From assembly GCA_009782665.1 (NCBI GenBank), contig WRIP01000018.1, positions 1-14,439 on the forward strand: 14,439 bases of DNA. The letters are read 5' to 3'. The DNA comes from Oscillospiraceae bacterium. GTDB lineage: Bacteria > Bacillota > Clostridia > Oscillospirales > Ruminococcaceae. How positions within the stretch are numbered: position 1 is the first letter of the stretch; each line of letters begins with the position of its first letter. Under the pieces are notes generated by a model. It was not told where the DNA came from. It saw nothing but the letters and a program-made list of their open reading frames with translations, and searched no databases. Positions 1-7,635 of this stretch are shown piece by piece. The position numbers and the translations under genes were made by a program.

Positions 1-43
1 GTTCGGTAAGTTTAGAGATATATATATATAGAAAGGAAAGACA

Positions 44-454
44 ATGAACATTGCATTAATAGCACACGATTCTAAGAAGGAGTTGATGGTTCAGTTCTGT
101 ATCGCTTACAGCGGTGTACTGTCCCGCCATAATATCTGTGCTACCGGAACGACCGGAAAGCTGGTAGAGGAAGCTACCGGGCTATCAATCCAGAAGTTTT
201 TGAGCGGTCCACTTGGCGGAGATCAACAGATTAGTGCTCGTATCGCCTGTAATGAAATAGATGTTCTGTTATTCTTCCCGGATCCCATTTCATCTAAAGA
301 ATACGAGGCCAATGAGATGAATCTCATCAGGCTGTGTGTTGTCCATAACATCCCCATCGCAACCAACATAGCTACCGCAGAGGTTTTAGTCCATGGATTA
401 GAACGAGGGGATCTCGATTGGAGAAACATAGTTAATCCTAAAACTCGAGTATAG
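44..454 (+). CDS. mgsA: Methylglyoxal synthase family protein with altered active site
   Basis: The family converts dihydroxyacetone phosphate to methylglyoxal and phosphate in the cytosol, a bypass of lower glycolysis. The 136-residue product is close to the family length (E. coli 152, B. subtilis about 137). It shows AHD (7-9), ATGTTG (33-38), SGPLGGDQQI (54-63), FFPDP (77-81) and ATNIATAE (106-113). The main catalytic base, E. coli Asp71, is present as Asp60; His8 and Asp9 match His19 and Asp20. However, by ungapped alignment E. coli His98 and Asp101 are Tyr87 and Asn90 here. The C-terminus (GLERGDLDWRNIV) is of the Firmicutes type. An AAAGGAAAG ribosome site ends about four bases before the ATG. 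Family assignment is secure; catalytic competence is uncertain because of the two substitutions. Confidence 0.9.
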   Translation: MNIALIAHDSKKELMVQFCIAYSGVLSRHNICATGTTGKLVEEATGLSIQKFLSGPLGGDQQISARIACNEIDVLLFFPDPISSKEYEANEMNLIRLCVVHNIPIATNIATAEVLVHGLERGDLDWRNIVNPKTRV

Positions 455-472
455 ACGGTAAACAACCGACAA

Positions 473-512
473 ACCCCTTCTTGAGAGTCACCAAGGAAGG
501 GGTATAATTTTT
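473..512 (+). terminator. Rho-independent terminator after mgsA
   Basis: The arms ACCCCTTC (473-480) and GAAGGGGT (496-503) pair perfectly and can extend by a few pairs across a small bulge. An AT-rich stretch with a run of five T (508-512) follows. It lies 19 bp after the mgsA stop and separates mgsA from the hisS operon. Confidence 0.75.
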
Positions 513-543
513 CGTTTTAGTAGCAGTAAAAACAAAGACCCTG

Positions 544-552
544 TGATATACT
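544..552 (+). promoter_or_regulatory. Probable extended -10 promoter for hisS-aspS-alr
   Basis: TGATATACT is an extended -10 element (TG, one base, TATACT) about 42 bp upstream of the hisS start and just after the mgsA terminator. No good -35 hexamer is seen at 17 bp spacing, which is tolerated with an extended -10. The assignment rests on position and motif only. Confidence 0.45.
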
Positions 553-594
553 AACAGAAAAAAGAAACATAAAAACCGAAAACGGGAGAGATAT

Positions 595-1875
595 ATGGCG
601 TCTTCAGTACAAAGTCCCAAAGGCACATATGATATACTACCGAACGAGAGTTATCGCGTTCAATATGTCGAAGCGACCGTAAGAGAAATCTGTGAACGCT
701 TCGGATTCAAAGAGGTTCGTACACCGGTCTTTGAGCATACCGAGCTCTTCATCAGAGGGGTCGGCGAGACAACTGACATCGTGAATAAAGAGATGTACAC
801 CATGACAGACAAGGGTGGCAGATCTATTACTTTAAGACCCGAGGGAACAGCAGGAACCGTACGTTCCTTCATCCAGCACGGGGTACTCAAGGAAACCCTT
901 CCGGTCAGAGCATACTATATCATGTCCTGCTTTAGATACGAGAATCCGCAATCCGGCAGATTTCGCCAGCATAGCCAACTCGGAGTAGAGGTGTTCGGTG
1001 CTGCTACGGCAGATGCCGACGCGGAGATAATCTTTTTGGGATTGACAATATTAGCAGAACTTGGCATAAAGAATACACGAACCGAAATAAACAGTATAGG
1101 GTGCAGCGAATGTCGCGTCGACTACCACAAGGCACTTACCGAGTATTTTTCTTCACATATCGAAAACCTCTGCGGGACATGCAAAGATCGTCTGGAACGA
1201 AACCCCCTTCGCATCCTAGACTGCAAGAGCCAAATCTGTCAGCAGATAGTCGCAGGTGCACCAAAGACTACTGATTACCTGTGCGATAATTGCAGTAGCC
1301 ATTTTGAGAATCTAAAGACTCAACTCGATGAGCTCGGTATTGAGTATATAGTGAATCCCCGGATTGTACGTGGACAGGATTACTATTCCAAGACGGTGTT
1401 TGAACTCATTCATAACTCTGCCGGTGCAGCCGGTACGGTTTGCGGTGGAGGCAGATATGACCGCCTAGTCGAATTCTTGGGAGGCAGCCCCTGTAGTGGC
1501 ATAGGATTTGGAATGGGGATAGAAAGAATCCTCATGGTGATGAAGGATGAGGGGATAGAGATTCCTCTACCAACTGGCCCGAAGATTTTCTTTGCATATG
1601 TCGGAGATGAGGCAAGAGCAATAGTACGTAAACTGACCAGACAGCTCCAGCAATCGGGAGTATATGCACTCTATGACATAAATGAGCGAAGTCTCAAAGC
1701 ACAGCTCAAGTATGCCGACCGACAGAACACCGAATGGCTGATGGTGATAGGTGAAGGGGAGGTATTACAGTCGAAAGCAAAACTTCGACATATGTCTTCA
1801 AAAGCCGAAAAGGAATCGGAACTGAGTCTTAAAAGCATTATTGCGGCAACCGATAATCTAGAATGTGAGATATAA
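595..1875 (+). CDS. hisS: Histidyl-tRNA synthetase (class II)
   Basis: Charges tRNA-His with histidine in the cytosol. The 426 residues are the usual bacterial length. Visible signatures: KGTYDILP near the N-terminus (9-16), motif 2 around RYENPQSGRFRQHSQLG (114-130), the histidine-specific RIVRGQDYYSKTVFE (256-270), GTVCGGGRYDRLVEF (280-294) and motif 3 GIGFGMGIER (302-311). An insertion with paired cysteines (Cys170/173, 193/196, 230/233) surrounds the NPLRILDCK segment (203-211), as in many Firmicutes enzymes. The C-terminal anticodon-binding domain follows from about 328. GGGAGAG lies four bases before the ATG. It is first in a compact cluster; aspS starts three bases after its stop codon. 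Confidence 0.97.
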   Translation: MASSVQSPKGTYDILPNESYRVQYVEATVREICERFGFKEVRTPVFEHTELFIRGVGETTDIVNKEMYTMTDKGGRSITLRPEGTAGTVRSFIQHGVLKETLPVRAYYIMSCFRYENPQSGRFRQHSQLGVEVFGAATADADAEIIFLGLTILAELGIKNTRTEINSIGCSECRVDYHKALTEYFSSHIENLCGTCKDRLERNPLRILDCKSQICQQIVAGAPKTTDYLCDNCSSHFENLKTQLDELGIEYIVNPRIVRGQDYYSKTVFELIHNSAGAAGTVCGGGRYDRLVEFLGGSPCSGIGFGMGIERILMVMKDEGIEIPLPTGPKIFFAYVGDEARAIVRKLTRQLQQSGVYALYDINERSLKAQLKYADRQNTEWLMVIGEGEVLQSKAKLRHMSSKAEKESELSLKSIIAATDNLECEI

Positions 1876-1878
1876 TAT

Positions 1879-3666
1879 ATGGATATGATGGGCGAACTCA
1901 GAAGAACACACTACAACATAGAGGTAAGGGATGAAACGGTAGGCAGTGAGGTGACAGTTGCGGGGTTTGTTGCTCGTGTAAGGGATCTAGGTAACCTCAT
2001 TTTCTGTGATCTGCGAGACTATTCCGGTATACTGCAGTTATCATTCAACGATACGACCAACGCTGAAGTATTTGCCAAAGCTAAGAGCCTCTCTTCAGAA
2101 TCTACGGTGATGGCCAAAGGGATTGTTTATGAACGAAGCAGCAAGAACGATGAGATACCCACCGGTCACATCGAGTTGTTTGTTACTGACCTGAGAATAC
2201 TCAGTATCAGTGAGCTGACACCGTTCGAAATCCGAGATGAATCAAATGTACGAGATGAGCTGGCGCTCAGATATCGATATCTCGATATCCGACGCAGACC
2301 GTTGACCGAAGCGCTGGTAGCACGTCACAACATCGTAAAGAGAGTACGCGATTTTTTCGATGCGCATAATTTCATCGAGGTAGAGACTCCGATGCTGGTG
2401 CGATCAACTCCGGAAGGTGCTCGTGACTATATAGTACCTTCTCGGGTTCATCCAGGTAAGGTTTTTGCTCTTCCACAATCCCCTCAGCTGTTTAAGCAAC
2501 TACTGATGCTGAGTGGAATTGATAGATATTTCCAGATAGTGAGATGCTTTAGAGATGAGGATCTTAGAGCAGACAGACAACCCGAGTTTTCACAGATAGA
2601 TGTGGAGATGGCATTTTGTGATGTGGAAGACATCCTCAACCTCAATGAAGAGTTCATCAAAACAATATTCAAAGAGATACTGAACTATGATATTGAGTTA
2701 CCGCTTATGCGGATGACATATGCCGAAGCGATATCAAACTATGGTTCCGATAAACCTGATACCCGGTTTGACCTTAAACTACATGATCTCTCGCAGATAC
2801 TGAAAAACACCTCGTTTGAAGTATTTGCCGGAGCTATTGCGGGTGGCGGAAGTGTAAGAGCCATCAATGCGAAGGGACTGGCAGATAAGATTTCTCGTAG
2901 AGATATAGATTCTTTGGTTGAGTTCGCAAAGTCATATGGAGCAAAAGGACTGGCATATTCCAGATATCTCGAGAGTAGCAGTTCGAGTAGTTTCGAGAAA
3001 TTTCTGTCGGAATCCGAGCTTGAAGAGATACGGAAAGAATGTGGTATTTCCCTGGGTGATACACTGTTCCTTGTTGCTGATACAAATAATGAAGTTGTAT
3101 TTAACGTGCTGGGGGCCTTGAGGTTGGAACTAGCCGGACGATATGGTTTAATAGATTCAGAAAGATTTGATCTGTTGTGGGTAACTCAGTTCCCACTGTT
3201 TGAGTATTCAACCGAGGATGAAAGATACTATGCGGTCCATCATCCTTTTACCGCTCCGATGGATGAAGATCTCGACATACTGGAAACACATCCCCTGCAG
3301 GTCAGGGCCAAAGCATATGATATGGTGGTAAACGGTACCGAGCTGGGTGGAGGCTCAATCAGAATCAGTAATCCTGAATTACAACGCAGAATGTTTTCGA
3401 TGTTATCCTTCACAGATGAGGAGATGAATGAACAGTTCGGATTCTTAATAGAAGCATATAGATATGGAGCACCTCCTCACGGTGGAATCGCTTATGGGCT
3501 AGATCGATTGGTAATGATAATGCTGAAGAAAAAGAGTATCCGTGAGGTCATTGCATTCCCGAAGGTTCAGAGTGCTGCCGATCTTATGACATCTGCACCA
3601 TCGGTTCCTTCCGACAAGCAGCTACAGGAACTATATATGACCTTTAATCTGAAACAAGAGGAATAG
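1879..3666 (+). CDS. aspS: Aspartyl-tRNA synthetase (class II)
   Basis: Charges tRNA-Asp with aspartate. The 595 residues match the long bacterial form. The N-terminal OB-fold anticodon-binding domain is at about 1-110 (RVRDLGNLIFCDLRDYSG at 33-50). The class II core contains RSTPEGARDY (175-184), FALPQSPQLFKQ (196-207) and motif 2 FRDEDLRADRQPEFSQID (224-241). A GAD insertion domain sits at about 285-415, and motif 3 GAPPHGGIAYGLDR at about 530-543. The C-terminus has the usual KVQSAADLMTSAPS. Leu37 in RDLGNL is the residue generally seen in tRNA-Asp-discriminating enzymes (His in non-discriminating ones), so misacylation of tRNA-Asn is not predicted from this site. The start could also be Met3 or Met4 (1885, 1888); no strong ribosome site decides it. 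Confidence 0.97.
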   Translation: MDMMGELRRTHYNIEVRDETVGSEVTVAGFVARVRDLGNLIFCDLRDYSGILQLSFNDTTNAEVFAKAKSLSSESTVMAKGIVYERSSKNDEIPTGHIELFVTDLRILSISELTPFEIRDESNVRDELALRYRYLDIRRRPLTEALVARHNIVKRVRDFFDAHNFIEVETPMLVRSTPEGARDYIVPSRVHPGKVFALPQSPQLFKQLLMLSGIDRYFQIVRCFRDEDLRADRQPEFSQIDVEMAFCDVEDILNLNEEFIKTIFKEILNYDIELPLMRMTYAEAISNYGSDKPDTRFDLKLHDLSQILKNTSFEVFAGAIAGGGSVRAINAKGLADKISRRDIDSLVEFAKSYGAKGLAYSRYLESSSSSSFEKFLSESELEEIRKECGISLGDTLFLVADTNNEVVFNVLGALRLELAGRYGLIDSERFDLLWVTQFPLFEYSTEDERYYAVHHPFTAPMDEDLDILETHPLQVRAKAYDMVVNGTELGGGSIRISNPELQRRMFSMLSFTDEEMNEQFGFLIEAYRYGAPPHGGIAYGLDRLVMIMLKKKSIREVIAFPKVQSAADLMTSAPSVPSDKQLQELYMTFNLKQEE

Positions 3667-3669
3667 AAA

Positions 3670-4845
3670 ATGGCGAGTTTTCTTCACAGAAGCTGGGTTG
3701 AGATAGACTTAGACAATATCGAACATAATATACGAGAGATACGTTCACTCATTGGCAGTGATGTAGAGCTTATGGCATGTGTAAAGGCTGACGCCTACGG
3801 ACATGGTTCAGGGATAGTTTCACTTTTGCTCGAGAGGGTAGGGGTTGATAGTTTCGGTGTCTCCAATATAAACGAAGCGGAGGTACTGAGAAAAGCCGGA
3901 GTGAAGAAACCCATACTGATTCTCGGATTCACACCTCCGGAGTTAGCAGGTTTACTCACACGACTGGATGTCACACAGACGATTCTGAATCTCGAGTATG
4001 CGACTCAGCTATCGGAGCAGGCTAAGGCTATCGGTGCCACAATAAAAGCCGATATCAAGGTCGATACCGGCATGTCGCGAATTGGGTTTCTAGCCAATGA
4101 TATACTTTCGGCAGCAAATCAGATACAAGCAACCTGTGAACTACCGGGGCTTAAAATCGAGGGTATTTTTACCCATTTTGCGGTTGCGGATGAACTAACC
4201 CCGTTCGGTAAACAATACACCGAACATCAGCATGCACAGTTCGCACAGCTTATCTCTCGACTTGCACAACAGGACATCAGGTTCAAATCGGTACACTGCT
4301 GTAACAGTGCAGCGACATTGTTCTATCCCGAGATGCACCATACCCTGGTGAGGGTAGGAATAATGATCTACGGTCTGCCTCCTTCGGAGAATGTATCACA
4401 CAAAATAAACCTAAAACCGGCTATGGCACTCAAATCAGCGGTATCTCAGGTTAAGGAACTGCCTATCGATACCAGTATCAGTTACGGTGCCCGATATACG
4501 ACCGATTCAGTTAAGCAGATAGCAACCCTGCCACTAGGTTATGCCGATGGTTATCCTCGCGGTCTTGGTAACAAAGCCAGAGCATATATACACGGGACGT
4601 TGGTCCCGATTGTCGGCACTATCTGTATGGATCAACTCATGATTGATGTTACCGGTCTTGACGTGAAACAGGATGATGAAGTCACACTATTTGGCGGTGA
4701 TTCACCTATAGGGTTAACCAACCTCGCCGGACTTACCGGAACTATATGTTATGAACTCTGCTGTGGAATCAGTAGAAGAATTCCTAGGGTATATATAAAA
4801 GATAAGAGGATACTAGATGCTATTGATTATTCGCTATTGGTATGA
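3670..4845 (+). CDS. alr: Alanine racemase (PLP-dependent)
   Basis: Interconverts L- and D-alanine, supplying D-Ala for peptidoglycan. The 391 residues are the normal length. The PLP lysine is Lys39 in VKADAYGHG (38-46). Lys130 in KVDTGMSRIG matches the carbamylated lysine of the Geobacillus enzyme, and Arg137 matches the residue that holds the PLP pyridine or carboxylate. The second catalytic base is Tyr272 in SYGARY. LPLGYADGYPRG (288-299) and GTICMDQLMIDV (316-327) are hallmark C-terminal-domain motifs. AGAGGAA lies six bases upstream of the ATG, overlapping the end of aspS, so the gene is probably co-transcribed with hisS-aspS. Confidence 0.97.
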   Translation: MASFLHRSWVEIDLDNIEHNIREIRSLIGSDVELMACVKADAYGHGSGIVSLLLERVGVDSFGVSNINEAEVLRKAGVKKPILILGFTPPELAGLLTRLDVTQTILNLEYATQLSEQAKAIGATIKADIKVDTGMSRIGFLANDILSAANQIQATCELPGLKIEGIFTHFAVADELTPFGKQYTEHQHAQFAQLISRLAQQDIRFKSVHCCNSAATLFYPEMHHTLVRVGIMIYGLPPSENVSHKINLKPAMALKSAVSQVKELPIDTSISYGARYTTDSVKQIATLPLGYADGYPRGLGNKARAYIHGTLVPIVGTICMDQLMIDVTGLDVKQDDEVTLFGGDSPIGLTNLAGLTGTICYELCCGISRRIPRVYIKDKRILDAIDYSLLV

Positions 4846-4906
4846 TAAACCACCAGGAATAGTTGATAAATGTTGAGGTTTTTCTGATATAACCAAAGGA
4901 GAAGGA

Positions 4907-5350
4907 ATGAGAGAAGAAGACAAGATAGCTTTGACAATAATGAACGAGAGATTCGGTCACGATACATTGATTTCGCTGGCTACGTTGGATGGTGACTCAC
5001 CGTCCGTACGTATAGTGGACGCACTGTATGAGAACGGTTCGTTCTATGTCGTTACATATACCTTATCGAATAAAATAAGGCATATTAATGAGAATCCGAA
5101 GGTAGCTGTTTGTGGAGAATGGTTCACCGCAACCGGACTCGGAGAAAACCTCGGTTGGGTTAGAGATGATCAAAATACTGAAATGATGAAAAAACTACGG
5201 GACGCATTTAGCGAGTGGTATGACAATGGACATGTCAACGAAGAGGATGAAAATACATGCCTATTAGAAATACAGCTTTCAAGCGGAATACTATTTAACC
5301 AAGGTGCAAAATATGAAATAGATTTTGAGAAGCTCTTTCCTAAAGGATAG
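4907..5350 (+). CDS. Pyridoxamine 5'-phosphate oxidase-fold, FMN-binding protein
   Basis: A 147-residue single-domain protein of the PPOX-like split-barrel superfamily, whose small members usually bind FMN or a related cofactor. Support: LISLATLDGDSPSVRIVDA (21-39) followed by GSFYVVTYTLSNKIRHINENP (44-64), the usual order of strands, phosphate-binding residues and the K-x-x-x-I-x-x-N-P segment in small clostridial members, then VAVCGEWFTATGLGE (67-80). A tryptophan- and acid-rich helical segment (84-113) precedes the last strands. The biosynthetic PdxH signature is not seen, so the substrate is unknown. A good ribosome site AAAGGAG (4895-4901) sits five bases upstream. It lies 61 bp after alr in the same direction and may be read through from that operon. 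Confidence 0.8.
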   Translation: MREEDKIALTIMNERFGHDTLISLATLDGDSPSVRIVDALYENGSFYVVTYTLSNKIRHINENPKVAVCGEWFTATGLGENLGWVRDDQNTEMMKKLRDAFSEWYDNGHVNEEDENTCLLEIQLSSGILFNQGAKYEIDFEKLFPKG

Positions 5351-5602
5351 GGTTTCCAAGAGAGATACAGCAAACCATGGCACTTATGATGATATCCTAA
5401 TACGTATACTGAAGACGTACACATTTAGCTGCTACTAAGTGCTTTCTTTACTATCTGATAACGCGTAGTTATCGTGATATCTCTTCTAGATAGACCAATA
5501 GGTCGTTGATTTGTGTTAGTAATCATCGAATAAAACTCTATTCAAAATAATTACGATATCAGGGTAGCTACCATTAATGTTATATTCTTAATGCAACCTA
5601 CT
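5351..5602. other. Gene-poor intergenic stretch
   Basis: No credible coding frame is seen on either strand. Small dyads are present: GATAAC/GTTATC (5457-5473), GACC/GGTC (about 5493-5504) and GGTAGCTACC (near 5570). None is followed by a T-run, so none is called a terminator. The stretch marks the transition from the alr-linked genes to the accessory region. Confidence 0.5.
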
Positions 5603-5611
5603 TGTTATAAT
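5603..5611 (+). promoter_or_regulatory. Candidate extended -10 promoter
   Basis: TGTTATAAT is a perfect TG-n-TATAAT extended -10 element. A start about seven bases downstream would give a leader of about 80 nt to the nine-codon reading frame at 5699. No matching -35 hexamer is seen. Confidence 0.45.
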
Positions 5612-5698
5612 ACTATCTTCAGCGATACTATTAACAGTACGCGGTTATCCCTTTCGTTCAGATTTGATCATGTCATATCTTGAAAGGAGGAGATACTT

Positions 5699-5728
5699 AT
5701 GAAATTACTTATATGGGTATGCACTTAG
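5699..5728 (+). CDS. Nine-codon leader ORF (MKLLIWVCT)
   Basis: ATG followed by eight sense codons and TAG. It is preceded by AAAGGAGG (5683-5690), one of the best ribosome sites in the window, eight bases from the ATG. The second half of the frame forms the left arm of the hairpin at 5709-5754, so a translating ribosome would disrupt that hairpin. It could be a regulatory leader peptide for the downstream ATPase gene, or the truncated start of a lost gene. No known peptide is recognised. Translation is inferred only from the ribosome site. Confidence 0.4.
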   Translation: MKLLIWVCT

Positions 5729-5754
5729 TGTGAGTTAAGTGCATACTCATATAA
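5709..5754 (+). other. 19-bp near-perfect inverted repeat (RNA hairpin)
   Basis: The arms TTATATGGGTATGCACTTA (5709-5727) and TAAGTGCATACTCATATAA (5736-5754) pair at all 19 positions, with one G-U pair, around an eight-base loop. CATTTTCT follows, a weak terminator tail. It may be an attenuator, a terminator for the leader transcript, or a palindromic mobile-element relic. Confidence 0.75.
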
Positions 5755-5773
5755 CATTTTCTAAAAATCAGTG

Positions 5774-5802
5774 TTGTTTTTTACATGGATTTCGGCTATA
5801 TT
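5774..5802 (+). promoter_or_regulatory. Candidate promoter of the ATPase gene
   Basis: TTGTTT (5774-5779) and TATATT (5797-5802) are separated by 17 bp. The -10 matches the consensus at five of six positions and the -35 at only three. A start near 5809 would give a leader of about 33 nt. The -10 lies inside the dyad at 5789-5829, a typical repressor-site arrangement. Confidence 0.4.
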
Positions 5803-5829
5803 AATATTGGATATTAAATCAGCCGAAAT
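5789..5829. repeat. Interrupted inverted repeat overlapping the ATPase promoter
   Basis: Outer arms ATTTCGGCT (5789-5797) and AGCCGAAAT (5821-5829) are perfect. Inner arms TTAATAT (5801-5807) and ATATTAA (5811-5817) are also perfect, around a TGG loop, with 3x3 unpaired bases between the two stems. It ends directly against the GGAGA ribosome site (5830-5834). It could be an operator at DNA level or a structured 5' end at RNA level. Confidence 0.7.
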
Positions 5830-5841
5830 GGAGACTATTGT

Positions 5842-7077
5842 ATGCAGTATAAACGTCATGCGGATGATGTCGTCCGCAAGCTATTTAAAATGTTCGGTGC
5901 GGTGCTAGTTACTGGAACGAGACAGGTAGGTAAAACCACTCTTCTCGAAGAAATTATTGCCAAGGAAGGATTACCCATTCGTACGGTAACGTTGGATGAT
6001 ATGCTACAGCGAACCAACGCAATACAGCAAAGCGCAACCTTTTTAAAGGATAATCCACCGCCCGTGTTTATCGACGAGGCACAGTACGCTCCACAGCTTT
6101 TTCCTGAAATCAAAATGAGCATTGATAGGGAAAAGAAAAAGGGAATGTTCTTCCTATCGGGGTCACAGCCCTTTGAGATGATGAAGAATGTAAGCGAATC
6201 CCTTGCAGGCCGTATTGGTATCCTCAATTTACCGGGGATTTCTCTGCGTGAGCGGTATGGGGTATCCTTCAGGGATCCGTTTCTGCCGACCGAAGGTTAC
6301 TTTTCGGCAAGAGTGAAGGATGTTGCTAAAATCCCTTACGACGAGGTATGGAATATCATCCACCGGGGTAGCTTCCCCGAATTGTGTGCCAATCCCGATT
6401 TTGACTGGCAGATGTTTTATGCCGCATATATGAGAACCTATATTGAGCGTGATGTCCGCAATCTAGTGCAGGTAGCGGATGAAGTGAAATTTACACATTT
6501 CATGGCCGTTGTCGCCGCGCAAACCGGTTCGCTTCTTAATGTAGCAACCCTTGCCCGTGAAGTTGGCATTAGTCAGCCTACTGCCGACCGCTGGCTCTCT
6601 GTGTTGGTCACTTCAAACATAGTGTATCTGCTTCAGCCGTATTCCAACAACATCATCAACAGAGCGATTAAAACCCCTAAAGTATATTTTCTCGATACTG
6701 GGTTTGCGGCGTATCTGACGCGGTGGAACACCGCTGATGTTTTGAAGTACGGTGCGATGGCGGGAGCGTTCTTTGAAACCTTTGTCATCAGTGAGATTAT
6801 AAAGAGTTATTCCAACCGCGGCATACTGGATCTACCCATATATTTCTATCGTGATCGTGACGGTGTGGAAATAGATGTGTTGATAGAGGACAGTGGTATT
6901 CTCTACCCGATTGAAATAAAAAAACACGCCGACCCTGACAAGTCAGATGTGGCTGCATTCTCTATATTAGATAAAGTCCAAAACATCAAACGTGGCACGG
7001 GAGGCGTGGTTTGCCTGTATGACAGCCTTGCTTCCGCCAAGGGAGATGACAAGGTGATACCGATTAGTTTGTTGTAA
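5842..7077 (+). CDS. AAA-type ATPase with DUF4143 (COG1373 family)
   Basis: A full-length 411-residue member of the widespread ATPase/DUF4143 family, whose cellular role is not established. Walker A is GTRQVGKTT (25-33), Walker B VFIDEAQ (75-81) and a sensor-like strand FFLSGSQP (103-110). The DUF4143 part begins at about YMRTYIERDV (196-205) and includes a winged-helix-like segment, VATLAREVGISQPTADRWL (234-252), and YFLDTGFAAYL (282-292). The C-terminus resembles a PD-(D/E)xK nuclease fold: Glu312 in FFETFV, Asp345 in EIDVLI and Glu358-x-Lys360 in PIEIKK. Nuclease activity is an inference from fold only. GGAGA lies seven bases before the ATG. It stands alone between structured non-coding DNA and a transposase relic. 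It uses more CGC and CGG arginine codons than its neighbours, consistent with horizontal acquisition. Confidence 0.85.
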   Translation: MQYKRHADDVVRKLFKMFGAVLVTGTRQVGKTTLLEEIIAKEGLPIRTVTLDDMLQRTNAIQQSATFLKDNPPPVFIDEAQYAPQLFPEIKMSIDREKKKGMFFLSGSQPFEMMKNVSESLAGRIGILNLPGISLRERYGVSFRDPFLPTEGYFSARVKDVAKIPYDEVWNIIHRGSFPELCANPDFDWQMFYAAYMRTYIERDVRNLVQVADEVKFTHFMAVVAAQTGSLLNVATLAREVGISQPTADRWLSVLVTSNIVYLLQPYSNNIINRAIKTPKVYFLDTGFAAYLTRWNTADVLKYGAMAGAFFETFVISEIIKSYSNRGILDLPIYFYRDRDGVEIDVLIEDSGILYPIEIKKHADPDKSDVAAFSILDKVQNIKRGTGGVVCLYDSLASAKGDDKVIPISLL

Positions 7078-7173
7078 TTGAAACGTTTCGGATGTTTCGC
7101 TATATACCGGTCAAACTCACATACATAGTCTTTATCTTAACTCGCATGGAAATATCAAAAATCCCTCTTGTCT

Positions 7174-7635
7174 TTAATCGGTGGTTGTATCAACGAATGT
7201 AACATCAATGAGTCTGCCCTTATGTGGTATGATTCCCTGGGTTTCCAACAAGACTTCAAATAGATCAAACAGTTTGCTAATCGCATTACTTTCTGTCAGA
7301 TTCTCTCGGAATAACCATATTGTCTTTACATCAGGTACTTTATCTCCTAGAGATAAACCTAAAAATCTTTGAAAGCTTGGCCTATCATTTATTAAGAATT
7401 CGGTATTATCGTCAGAAATGGAATACCATTTTTGCATAAGCAGTATCTAGAACATCATCACATAGTCCCAATGAGGTCTTCCTGCTTCTGATAATTTTTC
7501 CTATTTGAAGGCTTCATCCAATATATGACAAAATAGTTCAAAGTTAATGACACTTGAAACTCTTTCCAGAGGATCTCCCATCTTAGATAATATTTCCAAT
7601 CTGTCATCTTCAGCAAAGAAATAGGCTTGTTTCAT
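7174..7635 (-). pseudogene. IS5-family transposase, N-terminal fragment with two stop codons
   Basis: Reading from ATG at 7635, one continuous frame covers 153 codons before TAA (7174-7176). The N-terminus is typical of IS5-type transposases: MKQAYFFAEDDRLE, then GDPLERVSSVI (20-30) and GRPHWDYVMMF (52-62). After these come LINDRPSFQRFLGLSLGDKV and a TIWLFRENLTE segment (DUF772 region). The frame is broken by TAG at 7501-7503 (codon 45) and TAG at 7447-7449 (codon 63). It ends after VDTTTD, where intact relatives continue into the DDE catalytic domain (usual length about 320 residues), so the catalytic half is missing. No terminal inverted repeats could be paired. This is a dead insertion-sequence remnant. 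Confidence 0.85.

Noticed and set aside
4847..4883. Possible terminator after alr (AAACC ... GGTTT plus a T-run)
   Set aside because: Only five base pairs with a 25-base loop; too weak to call.
4863..4893. TTGATA ... TGATATAAC as a promoter for the PPOX-fold gene
   Set aside because: Spacer of 19 bp, and the predicted start would fall inside the AAAGGAG ribosome site of the gene.
7080..7098. GAAACGTTTC and the following GTTTC as a terminator of the ATPase gene
   Set aside because: Short palindrome with no loop and no T-run after it.
7181..7372. Open frame on the + strand in the IS region
   Set aside because: Antisense to the transposase fragment and not similar to anything recognised.
7447..7503. 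Two in-frame TAG codons in the transposase frame as evidence for amber readthrough or pyrrolysine use
   Set aside because: The same reading frame also lacks its whole catalytic half, so ordinary decay explains it. hydA in this window ends at TAG in the normal place.
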